NCBI RefSeq assembly: GCF_006716905.1
Contig: NZ_VFPV01000001.1
Coordinates: forward strand, 1,118,001 to 1,182,000
Origin: Acidovorax temperans
Lineage (GTDB): Bacteria > Pseudomonadota > Gammaproteobacteria > Burkholderiales > Burkholderiaceae_C
Reading direction: 5' to 3'
DNA length: 64,000 nucleotides
Made by a program: the position numbers and the translations under genes. The notes beneath the pieces were generated by a model, which did not search any database, had not been told where the DNA came from, and saw only the letters and a list, made by a program, of their open reading frames with translations. The number at the start of each line of letters is the position of its first letter. The stretch's first letter is position 1. Shown here piece by piece: positions 43,131 to 52,532 of the stretch.

Positions 43131-44207
43131 ATGTCTACCACCACGCCCACTTCCTGCCCCCCCGCCGCGCCCGCCATCCAGGGCATGAGCGTGTTCGAGC
43201 GCTATCTCACCGTCTGGGTGTTCCTGTGCATCGTGGTGGGCATTGGGCTGGGGCAGTTGTGGCCCGGCGCGTTCCAGGCCATCGGGCGCATGGAAGTCGC
43301 CCAGGTCAACCTGCCCGTGGGTGTGCTGATCTGGGTGATGGTCATCCCCATGCTGATGAAGGTGGACTTTGCCGCGCTGGGAGAAGTGCGCCAGCACATG
43401 CGCGGCATTGGCGTCACGCTGGTGGTGAACTGGCTGGTCAAGCCGTTTTCGATGGCGTTTCTGGGCTGGCTGTTCATTCGCCAATGGTTCGCCCCGTGGC
43501 TGCCCGCAGACCAGATCGACAGCTACATTGCCGGGCTCATCCTGCTGGCAGCCGCGCCGTGCACAGCCATGGTGTTTGTGTGGAGCCGCCTGACCGGGGG
43601 CGACCCGCTGTTCACCCTGTCGCAGGTGGCGCTGAACGACAGCATCATGGTGCTGGCCTTCGCACCGCTGGTGGCGTTTTTGCTGGGGGTGTCGGCCATC
43701 ACCGTGCCGTGGGACACACTGCTCACCTCGGTGGTGCTGTACATCGTGATCCCCGTGGCCATTGCCCAGGCGCTGCGCCGCGCCCTGCTGGCACGCGGTG
43801 CAACGGCGCTCGATGCTGCACTGGCACGCATTGGCCCCTGGTCCATCGGCGCGCTGCTGGCCACACTGGTGCTGCTGTTCGCCTTCCAGGGCCAGGCCAT
43901 TCTCAACCAGCCGCTGGTCATCGCCTTGCTGGCCGTGCCCATCCTCATCCAGGTGTTCTTCAATGCAGGGCTGGCGTACTGGCTCAATCGCGCAGTGGGT
44001 GAAAAGCACAGCGTGGCCTGCCCCTCGGCGCTGATTGGTGCGTCCAACTTCTTTGAACTGGCCGTGGCCGCCGCCATCAGCCTGTTCGGCTTTCACTCTG
44101 GCGCCGCGCTGGCCACGGTAGTGGGGGTGCTGATCGAGGTGCCGGTGATGCTGCTGGTGGTGCATATCGTCAACCGCAGCAAGGGCTGGTACGAGCGCAC
44201 TGCGTAA
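43131..44207 (+). CDS. Arsenite efflux permease, ACR3 family
   Basis: The 358-residue membrane protein exports arsenite. It has about ten hydrophobic segments. The ACR3 signature includes AAAPCTAMVFVWSRLTGGDPLFTLSQVALND with the conserved Cys and the GFHSGAALATVVGVLIEVPVMLLV C-terminal segment (both quoted as landmarks only). The N-terminus ends with a short Pro-rich stretch, then SVFERYLTVWVFLCIVVGIGLGQ. It closes the ars operon, 25 bp after arsC. The symbol arsB is often applied, but ACR3 is a distinct family. Confidence 0.94.
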   Translation: MSTTTPTSCPPAAPAIQGMSVFERYLTVWVFLCIVVGIGLGQLWPGAFQAIGRMEVAQVNLPVGVLIWVMVIPMLMKVDFAALGEVRQHMRGIGVTLVVNWLVKPFSMAFLGWLFIRQWFAPWLPADQIDSYIAGLILLAAAPCTAMVFVWSRLTGGDPLFTLSQVALNDSIMVLAFAPLVAFLLGVSAITVPWDTLLTSVVLYIVIPVAIAQALRRALLARGATALDAALARIGPWSIGALLATLVLLFAFQGQAILNQPLVIALLAVPILIQVFFNAGLAYWLNRAVGEKHSVACPSALIGASNFFELAVAAAISLFGFHSGAALATVVGVLIEVPVMLLVVHIVNRSKGWYERTA

Positions 44208-44226
44208 GGAAGGCACCGCCCAGAAC

Positions 44227-44283
44227 ATCAAAAATGATAGCTGCCAGCGCTTACTAAATAAGCGCTGGAGGCACTTTTGGCAT
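44227..44283. repeat. Dispersed palindromic repeat, family 1
   Basis: ATCAAAAATGATAGCTGCCA, GCGCTTACTAAATAAGCGCT, then GGAGGCACTTTTGGC. It follows the ars operon and borders the remnant gene on the other strand. Confidence 0.9.
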
Positions 44284-44311
44284 CAAACTGCTTCAGCACC
44301 CTTCCCACGCA

Positions 44312-44575
44312 TCACACCGCCCCGTGGGCTTCCACATACAGGGCGTACAGCGAGTGTGAGCTGGCCATGTACAGGCGGTTGCGCTTGGGGCCGCCAAAGC
44401 ACAGGTTGGCGCAACGCTCGGGCAGGCGGATGTGGGCCAGTGGCTTGCCCTGCGGGTTGAACACCATCACGCCATCCAGGTCTTCGGGCTTGCCCTTGAG
44501 CGGGTAGACCTTGCGGCCGCCCTGCTCCACCGGCTCGGCCTGCAGGGCGCCGTTGCTGCCCCAGCCGCACCACAG
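44312..44575 (-). pseudogene. C-terminal remnant of an SMP-30/gluconolactonase-like gene
   Basis: Only about 80 codons remain. The frame holds WCGWGSNG, then GKPEDLDGVMVFNPQG, LPERCANLCFGGPKRNRL and YMASSHSLYALYV, which are the last part of an SMP-30-type lactonase, up to a proper stop. Upstream of WCGW the frame runs into unrelated sequence next to the gudD 3' end, so about three quarters of the gene are missing. A lactonase fits a sugar-acid pathway, so this was probably a working member of the module that was lost by deletion. Confidence 0.7.
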
Positions 44576-44606
44576 GGCAGCCGACGCAAGGAGTGGCAGG
44601 GCCTGC

Positions 44607-45941
44607 TCAGCGCACCATGCAGGGCAGCTTGTGGTTGAACTTCCAGCCGGGAATGAGGTACTGCATGGCGATGGCGTCGTCACGCGCGCCCAGGCCATGC
44701 TGCAGATAGAGCTGGTGGGCCTTCTCGACTTCCACCATGTCCAGCTCGATGCCCAGGCCCGGCTTCTGCGGCACCTGCACATGGCCGCCCACGATCTGCA
44801 GGGGGTCTTTGGTCAGGCGCTGGCCGTCCTGCCAGATCCAGTGGGTGTCGATGGCCGTGACGCGGCCCGGTGCGGCGGCGCCCACATGGGTGAACATGGC
44901 CAGGGACACATCAAAGTGGTTGTTGGAATGCGAGCCCCAGGTCAGGCCCCAGTCGCGGCAGGTCTGCGCCACGCGCACCGAACCCGCCATGGTCCAGAAG
45001 TGCGGGTCGGCCAGCGGAATATCCACGCTTTGCAGCGACAGCGCGTGGGTGAACTGCCGCCAGTCGGTGGCAATCATGTTGGTGGCCGTGGGCAGGCCGG
45101 TGGCGCGGCGGAACTCGGCCATCACCTCGCGGCCGCTGAACCCTTCTTCTGCACCGCAGGGGTCTTCGGCATAGGCCACCACGCCGCGCATTTTCTCGCC
45201 CAGGCGAATGGCGTCTTTGAGCAGCCAGCCGCCGTTGGGGTCGAGCGTGACGCGGGCCTCGGGGAAGCGCTCGTGCAGCGCCACCACGGCGTCCACTTCC
45301 TCATCGCCGCGCAGCACGCCGCCTTTGAGCTTGAAATCGTTGAAGCCATAGCGCTCGCGCGCGGCCTCGGCCAGGCGCACGATGGACTCTGCCGTCATGG
45401 CCTTTTCGTGGCGCAGGCGGAACCAGTCGTTGTCAGCGCCCGGGTCGGTGGCGTAAGGCAGGTCGGTCTTTTCGCGGTCGCCAATGTAGAAGAGGTAGCC
45501 CAGCATCTCCACGGCATCGCGCTGCTGGCCTTCGCCGAGCAGCGCGGCCACGGGCACGTTCAGGTGCTGGCCCAGCAAGTCGAGCAAGGCAGATTCCACC
45601 GCCGTCACGGCATGGATGGCCGTGCGCAGGTCAAAGGTCTGCAGGCCCCGGCCACCGGAATCCCGGTCAGCAAACTGCTGCTGCATGCGCTGCAGCACCC
45701 GCTGGTAGGCGCCAATCGGCTGGCCCACCACCAGCTCGCGGGCGTCTTCCAGCGTCTGGCGAATTTTTTCGCCGCCGGGCACCTCGCCCACCCCGGTGTT
45801 GCCGGCGCTGTCCTTGAGCACGACCAGATTGCGGGTGAAGAACGGCGCGTGGGCACCGCTCAGGTTCATCAGCATGCTGTCGCGGCCCGCCACGGGAATG
45901 GCGCGCAGTTCGGTCACAACGGGGGTGGAAGACGGGGTCAT
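44607..45941 (-). CDS. gudD: Glucarate dehydratase
   Basis: The 444-residue enolase-superfamily enzyme dehydrates D-glucarate (and L-idarate) to 5-keto-4-deoxyglucarate. Landmarks are [20 protein letters not shown] with the catalytic KxK-type Lys, [17 protein letters not shown] and [17 protein letters not shown] with the metal ligands Asp and Glu. The motif [11 protein letters not shown] and [22 protein letters not shown] with the catalytic His are also present. Length equals the family (about 445). It follows the Bug-type gene by 95 bp in the same direction, so binding protein, dehydratase and the lactonase remnant form one unit. Confidence 0.96.
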   Translation of the reverse strand: MTPSSTPVVTELRAIPVAGRDSMLMNLSGAHAPFFTRNLVVLKDSAGNTGVGEVPGGEKIRQTLEDARELVVGQPIGAYQRVLQRMQQQFADRDSGGRGLQTFDLRTAIHAVTAVESALLDLLGQHLNVPVAALLGEGQQRDAVEMLGYLFYIGDREKTDLPYATDPGADNDWFRLRHEKAMTAESIVRLAEAARERYGFNDFKLKGGVLRGDEEVDAVVALHERFPEARVTLDPNGGWLLKDAIRLGEKMRGVVAYAEDPCGAEEGFSGREVMAEFRRATGLPTATNMIATDWRQFTHALSLQSVDIPLADPHFWTMAGSVRVAQTCRDWGLTWGSHSNNHFDVSLAMFTHVGAAAPGRVTAIDTHWIWQDGQRLTKDPLQIVGGHVQVPQKPGLGIELDMVEVEKAHQLYLQHGLGARDDAIAMQYLIPGWKFNHKLPCMVR

Positions 45942-46036
45942 GGTCAGAGAGAGGAGTAGTTAAAAAGAGGGGCTGCTGTCCGTCGCGGCAACCTGCCGCC
46001 CACAGGGCCCGTCAGCGGGCCCCGCAGGCAGGCACA

Positions 46037-46990
46037 TCAATCGGCCTTGATGTTGCGGTCGGCGATCAGCTTCTTCCAGCGGGCGAATTCAGCGGCCTGG
46101 TAGGCGGCGAACTGCTCGGGCGTGTTGGCCACGATTTCAAAGCCCAGGTCCAGCAGCTTGGGCTTGACCTGTGCATCGTTCAGCCCGGCCACGATGGCGG
46201 CGTGCAGCTTGGCTTTCACATCGGCGGGCAGGCCGCGCGGCGCGGCAAAGGCCTGCCACGAGTACACGTTGGCGTCCTTGATGCCGCCCTCTTCCAGCGT
46301 CTGCACCTGGGGCAGCAGGGGCGAGCGCTTGGCGCTGGTGATGGCCAGCGCCCGGAGCTTGCCCGCCTGGATTTGCGGCATGGCGGTGTTGATGTTCATG
46401 AACGAGGCATCGACCTGGCCGCCCAGCAAATCGGTCATCACCGGGCCACCGCCACGGTAGGGCACGTGCACGCCGCTGGTGTTGGTCTGCTGCCAGAACA
46501 GCTCGGCCGTGAGGTGGTCGCTGCTGCCGTTGCCCGACGAGGCAAAGGTCATCTTGCCCGGCTGGGCCTTGTGAAAGGCAATCACATCGGCCAGCGACTT
46601 GTGGGGCGATGCGGCGGGCACCACCAGCACATTGGGCGCCTGCACCGCCACCGTGAGGTAGTCAAAGTCCTTCAGCGCGTCGTAGGGCACCTTGGCCAGC
46701 AGGTGGGGGGCAATCACCAGCGGGCCCAGCGAGGTCACCAGCAGGGTGTGCCCGTCAGCCGGCGAGCGCGCCACCGCGCCCGCGCCGATGGTGCCCGTGG
46801 CACCGGCCTTGTTGTCCACGATGAAGGTGCCACCCACCTTGTCTTGCAGCTTGGGGATGAGCGTGCGAGCAATCAGGTCGGTGGAGCCGCCGGGGGGGAA
46901 TGGCACGACCATGGTCACCGGCTTGTCGGGCCAGGCCAGGGCCGAGGTCATGGTCAACGCAGCAGCCACCGCGCACAACAGCTTCTTCAT
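46037..46990 (-). CDS. Tripartite tricarboxylate transporter substrate-binding protein (Bug family)
   Basis: The 317-residue periplasmic protein has a signal peptide (LLCAVAAALTMTSALAW). The Bug core includes KPVTMVVPFPPGGSTDLIARTLIP, GTFIVDNKAGATGTIGAGAVA and GNGSSDHLTAELFWQQ. It also has VPYRGGGPVMTDLLGGQVDASFMN. Bug proteins bind di- or tricarboxylates or related acids. Its position before gudD and behind two LacI-type operators suggests a sugar diacid ligand such as glucarate; that is inference. No TctA/TctB membrane partners are in the window. Confidence 0.93.
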   Translation of the reverse strand: MKKLLCAVAAALTMTSALAWPDKPVTMVVPFPPGGSTDLIARTLIPKLQDKVGGTFIVDNKAGATGTIGAGAVARSPADGHTLLVTSLGPLVIAPHLLAKVPYDALKDFDYLTVAVQAPNVLVVPAASPHKSLADVIAFHKAQPGKMTFASSGNGSSDHLTAELFWQQTNTSGVHVPYRGGGPVMTDLLGGQVDASFMNINTAMPQIQAGKLRALAITSAKRSPLLPQVQTLEEGGIKDANVYSWQAFAAPRGLPADVKAKLHAAIVAGLNDAQVKPKLLDLGFEIVANTPEQFAAYQAAEFARWKKLIADRNIKAD

Positions 46991-47191
46991 GTTTGTCTCC
47001 TTGGGTTGAATGAGAGCACCGGCATTCGGGCGACCGGCTGGGTGGGTTCAGGGTTGGTTCGCGGGGCCTCAGCCTCTACCAGCACCACAGGCCTTTCCAC
47101 TTCAAGAACCCCTGGCGGTGGTCGCATTACTCAAGGTGGTGGCGCCTGGCCTGGGTACCGAAGGGTCTGGCTTGCCGATGACCCGGTAAGT

Positions 47192-47237
47192 TTTGGTACC
47201 GCTACCAAATTCAGACGGGTAAATGGTAGCGGTACCA
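47192..47237. promoter_or_regulatory. Pair of LacI-type operators before the Bug-gudD unit
   Basis: TTTGGTACCGCTACCAAA (47192-47209) and TGGTAGCGGTACCA (47224-47237) are inverted copies of one another, centred 30 bp apart (three helical turns). Both match the operator at 48392-48407. They lie about 200 bp upstream of the Bug gene start. The remaining 46991-47350 interval shows no gene. Confidence 0.8.
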
Positions 47238-47350
47238 AAATTGGCCGTCAATGTCGTACAACTCAGGGTATTCCCGAAATTCTGAAAAGTTTTTGAGTGC
47301 ACTTCTGCCAGCACCACGAGCCCAAGGGCCTGCCACCGCCGGCAAAAAAT

Positions 47351-48379
47351 TCAGGTCGTATCGCGTTCGACGATGGAGAAGTCCACCTGCACCACGGCGG
47401 GGTCCACCTCCCGCCCCTCGGCACGGTCCATCAAATACTGGGCTGCCAGCCTGCCGATGTGCGCGCCATTGATTTGCACCGTGCTCAAGGCGGGCAACAT
47501 GTCGGCCACAAAGGGCACATCGCCAAAACCCATGATCGCCAGCCGCCCGGGCACGGCAATCTGCCGGGCGCGGGCCTCGGTCGCCACCCCCACGGCCAGC
47601 AAGTCAGAGCTGCAGAACACGGCATCAGCCTCGGGGCATTCGTGCACCAGGCGGGCCAGGGCATCACGCCCGCTGCGCAGCGAGCGTTGCGCCCCCACGT
47701 TGACCACATGCACCGGGGGCAAGCCCGCCTGCTCGGCGGCCTCGGCAAAGGCAGCGGCGCGCCGCGCAGCCCGCTCGTCTTCGGCGGTGACCAGTGCCAG
47801 GCGCTTGCGCCCCTTGGCGACGAAGAACTGCGCCACGGCACGGCCAATATCAAGGTGCGAGAAACCCACCAGCATGTCGATGGGCGTGGGGGTCAGGTCC
47901 CAGGTTTCCACCACTGGAATGCCCGAGGCCACCAGGCGCGTGCGCCCCTTGCCTGCACCCATGATGCCGGTGAGAAAGATACCGTCGGGCCGACGGCCAA
48001 TGATGGCCTCCAGCAGCAACTCCTCCCGGTCGGCGGAGTAGCCCGACTGCCCGAGCATCAGCTGGTAGCCCGCATCAAACAGGGTGCTGTTGAGCGCCTC
48101 GATGGTTTCCATGAAGACCGACATCACCGTGCTGGGCACCACCGCCGCAATCAGCCGGCTGCGCGCTGACGCCAGCCCGCCCGCCATGCGGTTGGGCACA
48201 TAGCCGGTGCGCTGCACGGCATCGAGCACACGCTGGCGCACCTCGGGCGAGACCTGATCGGGGGTGTTCATCACCCGCGATGCCGTGATGGGCGCCACAC
48301 CTGCGAGTTTGGCCACATCACGCAGGGTGATCGCACCACTGCTGCGGCGCGAGCGCCTGGGGTTGTCTTTTTCAGTCAT
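47351..48379 (-). CDS. LacI/GalR-family regulator of the sugar-diacid module
   Basis: The 342-residue repressor has the N-terminal helix-turn-helix ITLRDVAKLAGVAPITASRVMNTPD and the hinge that follows. The periplasmic-binding-protein-like ligand domain has SRLIAAVVPSTVMSVFMETIEAL, and GFGDVPFVADMLPALSTVQ lies near the C-terminus. A palindromic operator lies 12-28 bp before its start codon, so it probably represses itself. It probably also controls garD, divergently, and the Bug-gudD unit downstream, which carries two more copies of the operator. The inducer is probably glucarate, galactarate or a degradation product. Confidence 0.92.
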   Translation of the reverse strand: MTEKDNPRRSRRSSGAITLRDVAKLAGVAPITASRVMNTPDQVSPEVRQRVLDAVQRTGYVPNRMAGGLASARSRLIAAVVPSTVMSVFMETIEALNSTLFDAGYQLMLGQSGYSADREELLLEAIIGRRPDGIFLTGIMGAGKGRTRLVASGIPVVETWDLTPTPIDMLVGFSHLDIGRAVAQFFVAKGRKRLALVTAEDERAARRAAAFAEAAEQAGLPPVHVVNVGAQRSLRSGRDALARLVHECPEADAVFCSSDLLAVGVATEARARQIAVPGRLAIMGFGDVPFVADMLPALSTVQINGAHIGRLAAQYLMDRAEGREVDPAVVQVDFSIVERDTT

Positions 48380-48391
48380 CAGTGGTTTAAA

Positions 48392-48407
48392 ATGGTACCG
48401 GTACCAT
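48392..48407. promoter_or_regulatory. LacI-type operator between the regulator and garD
   Basis: ATGGTACCGGTACCAT is a perfect 16-bp palindrome. It lies 12 bp upstream of the lacI-type start and 67 bp upstream of the garD start, so one site can control both. Confidence 0.88.
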
Positions 48408-48474
48408 ACACATCACACAAGCCGGCGCAACCTGGGGAGGGATGCGCGCGAAGTGCCAGATCATAGGAGACAGC

Positions 48475-50052
48475 ATGTCCGATTGCCCCACCGATGAGCC
48501 CCTGAAACCGCTCACCATCCGCATGCGCGACAGCGACAACGTCGCCATCGTGGCCAACGATGGTGGCCTGCCCGCAGGCACTGCCCTGCCCTCGGGCATG
48601 GTGCTGCGCGACAAGGTGCCGCAGGGCCACAAGGTGGCGCTGGTCGATCTGCCCGCCGGGGGTGCGGTGCTGCGCTACGGCATTCCGATTGGCTATGCCA
48701 TCAGCGACATTCCGGCGGGCAGCTGGGTGCACGAGCGGCTGCTGTCCATGCCCGAGGCGCGCGAGCTGGACGCCCTGCCCATGGCCACCACACGCGGCCA
48801 GGCCTGGCCCCCGCTGGAGGGCTACACCTTTGAGGGCTACCGCAACGCCGATGGCTCGGTGGGCACCCGTAACATCCTGGCCATTACCCAGACCGTGCAG
48901 TGCGTGGCGGGCGTGACCGAATTTGCCGTGCAGCGCATCAAGCAAGAACTGCTGCCCCGCTACCCCAACGTGGACGACGTGGTGGCGCTGGAACACGGCT
49001 ACGGCTGCGGTGTGGCGATTGACGCGCCCGACGCCATCATTCCCATCCGCACCCTGCGCAACCTGAGCCTGAACCCCAACTTTGGCGGCGAGGTGATGGT
49101 GGTGAGCCTGGGCTGCGAAAAGCTGCAGCCCGAGCGTTTGCTGCCCCCCGGCTCCATCCCCGTGGTGGACGAGCGCAGCAGCACGCAGGGGCTGGATGTG
49201 GTGTGCCTGCAGGACGAAGCCCATGTGGGCTTCATGTCGATGGTGGAGTCCATCATGCGGCAGGCTCAGACGCACCTGCAGCGCCTGAACGCGCGCTGTC
49301 GCGAAACCGTGCCTGCCAGCGAACTGGTGGTGGGCGTGCAGTGCGGGGGCAGCGATGCGTTCTCGGGCGTCACCGCCAACCCGGCCGTGGGCTTTTGCAC
49401 CGACCTGCTGGTGCGGGCTGGTGCCAGCGTGATGTTCTCGGAAACGACTGAAGTGCGCGACGGCATTGCGCAGCTCACGGCCCGCGCCGCCACCCCCGAG
49501 CTGGCCGAAGCCATGGTGCGCGAGATGGCCTGGTACGACGCCTACCTGCAGCGCGGCAGCGTGGACCGCAGTGCCAACACCACGCCCGGCAACAAGAAGG
49601 GCGGGCTGTCCAACATCGTCGAAAAGGCCATGGGCTCCATCGTCAAGTCCGGCTCCGCTCCTATCGTGGGTGTGCTCTCGCCGGGCGAAAAGCTACAAAC
49701 CCGGGGCCTGACCTATGCGGCCACCCCCGCCAGCGACTTCATCTGCGGCACCCTGCAACTGGCTGCGGGCATGAACCTGCATGTGTTCACCACCGGCCGC
49801 GGCACGCCTTACGGGCTGGCCGAGTGCCCCGTCATCAAGGTGGCTACCCGCACCGACCTGGCCCGCCGCTGGCACGACCTGATGGACGTGAACGCAGGCA
49901 CCATTGCCGAAGGCAAGGCCACCATTGAAGAGGTGGGCTGGCAGCTCTTTCACCTGATGCTGGACGTGGCCAGCGGCCGCAAGAAGACCTGGGCCGAACA
50001 CTGGAAGCTGCACAACGCCCTGGTGCTGTTCAACCCGGCGCCGGTGACCTGA
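48475..50052 (+). CDS. garD: Galactarate dehydratase
   Basis: The enzyme converts meso-galactarate to 5-keto-4-deoxyglucarate, the same product as glucarate dehydratase, so the two pathways converge. The product of about 525 residues has the N-terminal SAF-like region ([27 protein letters not shown], quoted as a landmark) and the C-terminal catalytic part. The latter contains [62 protein letters not shown] and TGRGTPYG. The start MSDCPTDEP is fixed by TAGGAG 7 nt upstream. The gene is divergent from the regulator and shares its operator. Confidence 0.96.
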   Translation: MSDCPTDEPLKPLTIRMRDSDNVAIVANDGGLPAGTALPSGMVLRDKVPQGHKVALVDLPAGGAVLRYGIPIGYAISDIPAGSWVHERLLSMPEARELDALPMATTRGQAWPPLEGYTFEGYRNADGSVGTRNILAITQTVQCVAGVTEFAVQRIKQELLPRYPNVDDVVALEHGYGCGVAIDAPDAIIPIRTLRNLSLNPNFGGEVMVVSLGCEKLQPERLLPPGSIPVVDERSSTQGLDVVCLQDEAHVGFMSMVESIMRQAQTHLQRLNARCRETVPASELVVGVQCGGSDAFSGVTANPAVGFCTDLLVRAGASVMFSETTEVRDGIAQLTARAATPELAEAMVREMAWYDAYLQRGSVDRSANTTPGNKKGGLSNIVEKAMGSIVKSGSAPIVGVLSPGEKLQTRGLTYAATPASDFICGTLQLAAGMNLHVFTTGRGTPYGLAECPVIKVATRTDLARRWHDLMDVNAGTIAEGKATIEEVGWQLFHLMLDVASGRKKTWAEHWKLHNALVLFNPAPVT

Positions 50053-50205
50053 GCCGCAGCAGGCCTCTTTCACGTAGCAGCGTTGGAGGGAGGTGCCTGG
50101 CAAAGCCAGCACCGCCCTTTTTTTAACAATTCGGCTTGATATTGATCAGCTGTCACTGCTGGGGGTACTCGTACAGTCAACGCTTCATTGCTTCTGTGCG
50201 CCACC

Positions 50206-51030
50206 ATGTCCATCGAACTCTATCGCGACAAGAATCATGCTTGCATCATGTTCACCGACCTCATCGAGGAGGATGGGCAGGCAGTGCAGGCCAACCAGTT
50301 CCTGATCGTGGACGATGACACCGGTGCCATCATCGACCCGGGCGGCAACCTGGCGTTCAACGAACTGTTCATGGGGATGACGAAGCATTTCCCGCCCCAC
50401 AAGCTGTCGTACCTGATCGCCTCCCACGCAGACCCGGACATCATTGCCTCGCTGGACCGGTGGCTCACCAGCACCAAGGCATCGCTGGTCATCTCCCGCG
50501 TGTGGGAGCGCTTTGCGCCGCACTTCACCAAAGTGGGCAAGACAGAAAACCGCGTCATCGGCGTGCCCGACAGCGGTGGTCACTTGCCCCTGGGGCGGCA
50601 TGAACTGGTGCTGTTGCCAGCCCACTTCATGCACTCCGAAGGCAACTTCCATTTCTACGACCCGGTCAGCAAGATCCTGTTCACGGGTGACCTGGGCGTG
50701 TCGATGATGTCCGGCGCCGAGGCCAGCCGCCCCGTCACCGATCTGCAGGCCCACATTCCCCGCATGGAAGGCTTCCACCGCCGCTACATGGTGTCCAACA
50801 AGGTCCTGCGGTTGTGGGTGAACATGGCCCGGCAACTGGACATTGCCATGATCGTGCCGCAGCACGGCGCCCCCATCATGGGCAAGCCAGCCATCCAGGA
50901 TTTCTTTGCGTGGATCGAAAACCTCAAATGCGGCATCGACCTGTTTGATGACCGTGCCTACCAGGTGCCCACAGCGCACATCGACCCCGTGACGCGCCAG
51001 ATGCGTCCCGCCTTGCGGCAGGTGGGTTGA
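50206..51030 (+). CDS. MBL-fold protein of the oxygen-binding di-iron (ODP/flavodiiron) type
   Basis: A 274-residue metallo-beta-lactamase-fold protein. LVIDDDTGAIIDPGG-like FLIVDDDTGAIIDPGG and YLIASHADPDIIASLDRWL give the HxDxD variant of the flavodiiron HxExDH motif. The metal ligand HFMHSEGNFHFYDPVSKILFTGDLG and the IVPQHGAP loop complete the di-iron site. It lacks the flavodoxin domain, as in ODP sensors. A role in oxygen or NO sensing is plausible but unproven. The start MSIELYRDKN is preferred to an ATG six codons earlier. A terminator follows. Confidence 0.8.
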   Translation: MSIELYRDKNHACIMFTDLIEEDGQAVQANQFLIVDDDTGAIIDPGGNLAFNELFMGMTKHFPPHKLSYLIASHADPDIIASLDRWLTSTKASLVISRVWERFAPHFTKVGKTENRVIGVPDSGGHLPLGRHELVLLPAHFMHSEGNFHFYDPVSKILFTGDLGVSMMSGAEASRPVTDLQAHIPRMEGFHRRYMVSNKVLRLWVNMARQLDIAMIVPQHGAPIMGKPAIQDFFAWIENLKCGIDLFDDRAYQVPTAHIDPVTRQMRPALRQVG

Positions 51031-51038
51031 CACTCTGA

Positions 51039-51070
51039 GCAGGGCTGCCGGCGGGCGGGCCCTGCTTTCT
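51039..51070 (+). terminator. Intrinsic terminator after the MBL-fold gene
   Basis: GCAGGGC (51039-51045) pairs with GCCCTGC (51059-51065) across 13 nt and is followed by TTTCT, a weak T run. It sits 9 bp after the stop. Confidence 0.7.
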
Positions 51071-51186
51071 GGCAACAAGCCGCACGACAAACGAGTTTTG
51101 GAGCCTCCCCTCGAACAAGGGCTCTCACCGCCTCGCTAACGACTTGGCCGACAGACCACCGCCGGTGGTCAGCCGTTGGCAGAGAC

Positions 51187-52512
51187 TCAGCCCTGCTTCT
51201 TCAAGCGCATTTCCGCCGCCTGCGCATGGGCCTGCAGGCCCTCGCCGTAGGCCAGCTCGGCAGCGATTTTCCCAAGCACCTGGGCACCCGCTTCGCTCAC
51301 CTCGATGAGGCTGCTGCGTTTCTGGAAGTCGTACACGCCCAGCGGCGAGGAGAAGCGCGCCGTGCCGCTGGTGGGCAGCACGTGGTTGGGGCCTGCGCAG
51401 TAGTCGCCTAGGCTTTCGGAGGTGTACGCCCCCAGGAAGATCGCGCCCGCGTGGCGCAGCAGTGGCTCCCAGCGGTGTGGCTCGTTGCTGCTGACCTCCA
51501 AGTGCTCTGGAGCGATGCGATTGCTGATCGCGCAGGCTTCTTCCATGTCCTTCGTCAGGATCAGCGCACCCCGGCCGGAAAGGCTCTTGGCGATGATTTC
51601 GGCGCGCGGCATGGTGGGCAGCAGGCGGTCGATTTCGCGCTGCACGGCGTCCAGGTAGGCGGCGTCGGGGCACAGCAGGATGGACTGGGCCAGCTCGTCG
51701 TGCTCGGCCTGGCTGAAAAGGTCCATCGCCACCCAGTCGGGCGGCGTGGTGCCGTCGGCCAGTACCAGAATTTCACTGGGGCCCGCAATCATGTCGATGC
51801 CCACGGTGCCGAACACGCGCTTCTTGGCGCTGGCCACGTAGGCGTTGCCAGGGCCGGTGATCTTGTCCACCTTGGGCACGGTTTCGGTGCCGTAGGCCAG
51901 CGCGGCGACGGCCTGCGCACCGCCGATGGTGAAGGCGCGGGTCACACCGGCCACGTAGGCAGCAGCCAGCACCAGCGCGTTCTTTTCGCCCTTGGGGGTG
52001 GGCACGACCATGATGATTTCACCCACACCGGCCACGTGTGCAGGAATGGCGTTCATCAACACGCTGGAGGGGTACGCCGCCTTGCCGCCCGGCACATAGA
52101 TGCCCACGCGGTCCAGTGGCGTGACCTTTTGGCCCAGCAGGGTGCCGTCTTCGTCGCGGTAGCTCCAGCTCTCGCCCGAGGCTTTTTTCTGCGCTTCGTG
52201 GTAGCTGCGCACGCGTTTCGCGGCGGCTTGCAGGGCATCGCGCTGGGCTTGCGGAATGGCATCAAACGCGGCCTTGAGCTCTGCCTGCGTCAACTCCAAA
52301 GCAGACAACTGCGAAGCCGTGAGGCCGTCGAAGCGGGCGGTGTACTCCAGCACCGCCGCGTCGCCGCGCTTTTGCACATCGGCCAGGATGTCGGCCACGC
52401 GCTGCTCGATGGCCGCGTCGGTGTCGGCAGACCAATGCAGGCGGGCTGCAAAATCAGCCTCAAAAGTGGCTGCAGCGGTTGACAGACGAGCGGGAGCAGC
52501 TACCAATTTCAT
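51187..52512 (-). CDS. hisD: Histidinol dehydrogenase
   Basis: The zinc enzyme performs the last two oxidations of histidine synthesis. The 441-residue product has [21 protein letters not shown] with the NAD-binding region. It also has [44 protein letters not shown] with the metal His, and the C-terminal [16 protein letters not shown] [17 protein letters not shown]. Length equals the family. It follows hisG by 20 bp. Downstream no hisC is present, although betaproteobacterial his operons usually continue. The first 20 codons (52450-52512) resemble a translated family 1 repeat. Confidence 0.96.
   Translation of the reverse strand: MKLVAAPARLSTAAATFEADFAARLHWSADTDAAIEQRVADILADVQKRGDAAVLEYTARFDGLTASQLSALELTQAELKAAFDAIPQAQRDALQAAAKRVRSYHEAQKKASGESWSYRDEDGTLLGQKVTPLDRVGIYVPGGKAAYPSSVLMNAIPAHVAGVGEIIMVVPTPKGEKNALVLAAAYVAGVTRAFTIGGAQAVAALAYGTETVPKVDKITGPGNAYVASAKKRVFGTVGIDMIAGPSEILVLADGTTPPDWVAMDLFSQAEHDELAQSILLCPDAAYLDAVQREIDRLLPTMPRAEIIAKSLSGRGALILTKDMEEACAISNRIAPEHLEVSSNEPHRWEPLLRHAGAIFLGAYTSESLGDYCAGPNHVLPTSGTARFSSPLGVYDFQKRSSLIEVSEAGAQVLGKIAAELAYGEGLQAHAQAAEMRLKKQG
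52450..52512 (-). repeat. Degenerate family 1 repeat at the 5' end of hisD
   Basis: On the minus strand AATTGGTAGCTGCTCCCGCT is followed, after a spacer, by CCGCTGCAGCCACTTTTGAG and GCTGATTTTG. The order (AATTGATAGCTGCT, core, CACTTTTGAG, GATTTTG) matches several intergenic copies. It encodes the poorly conserved first residues of HisD. The match is imperfect. Confidence 0.4.
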
Positions 52513-52532
52513 AGTGCGTTGCAGTTCAGGTT

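Noticed and set aside
37121..50052. A single genomic island covering the IS, ars operon and sugar-diacid genes
   Set aside because: No integrase, attachment-site duplication or tRNA boundary was seen, and base use looks similar to neighbours by eye. Only the IS itself has clear ends.
51154..51170. GACCACC-GCC-GGTGGTC hairpin after hisD as a terminator
   Set aside because: The stem is good, but no T run follows on the minus strand, so it was not called.
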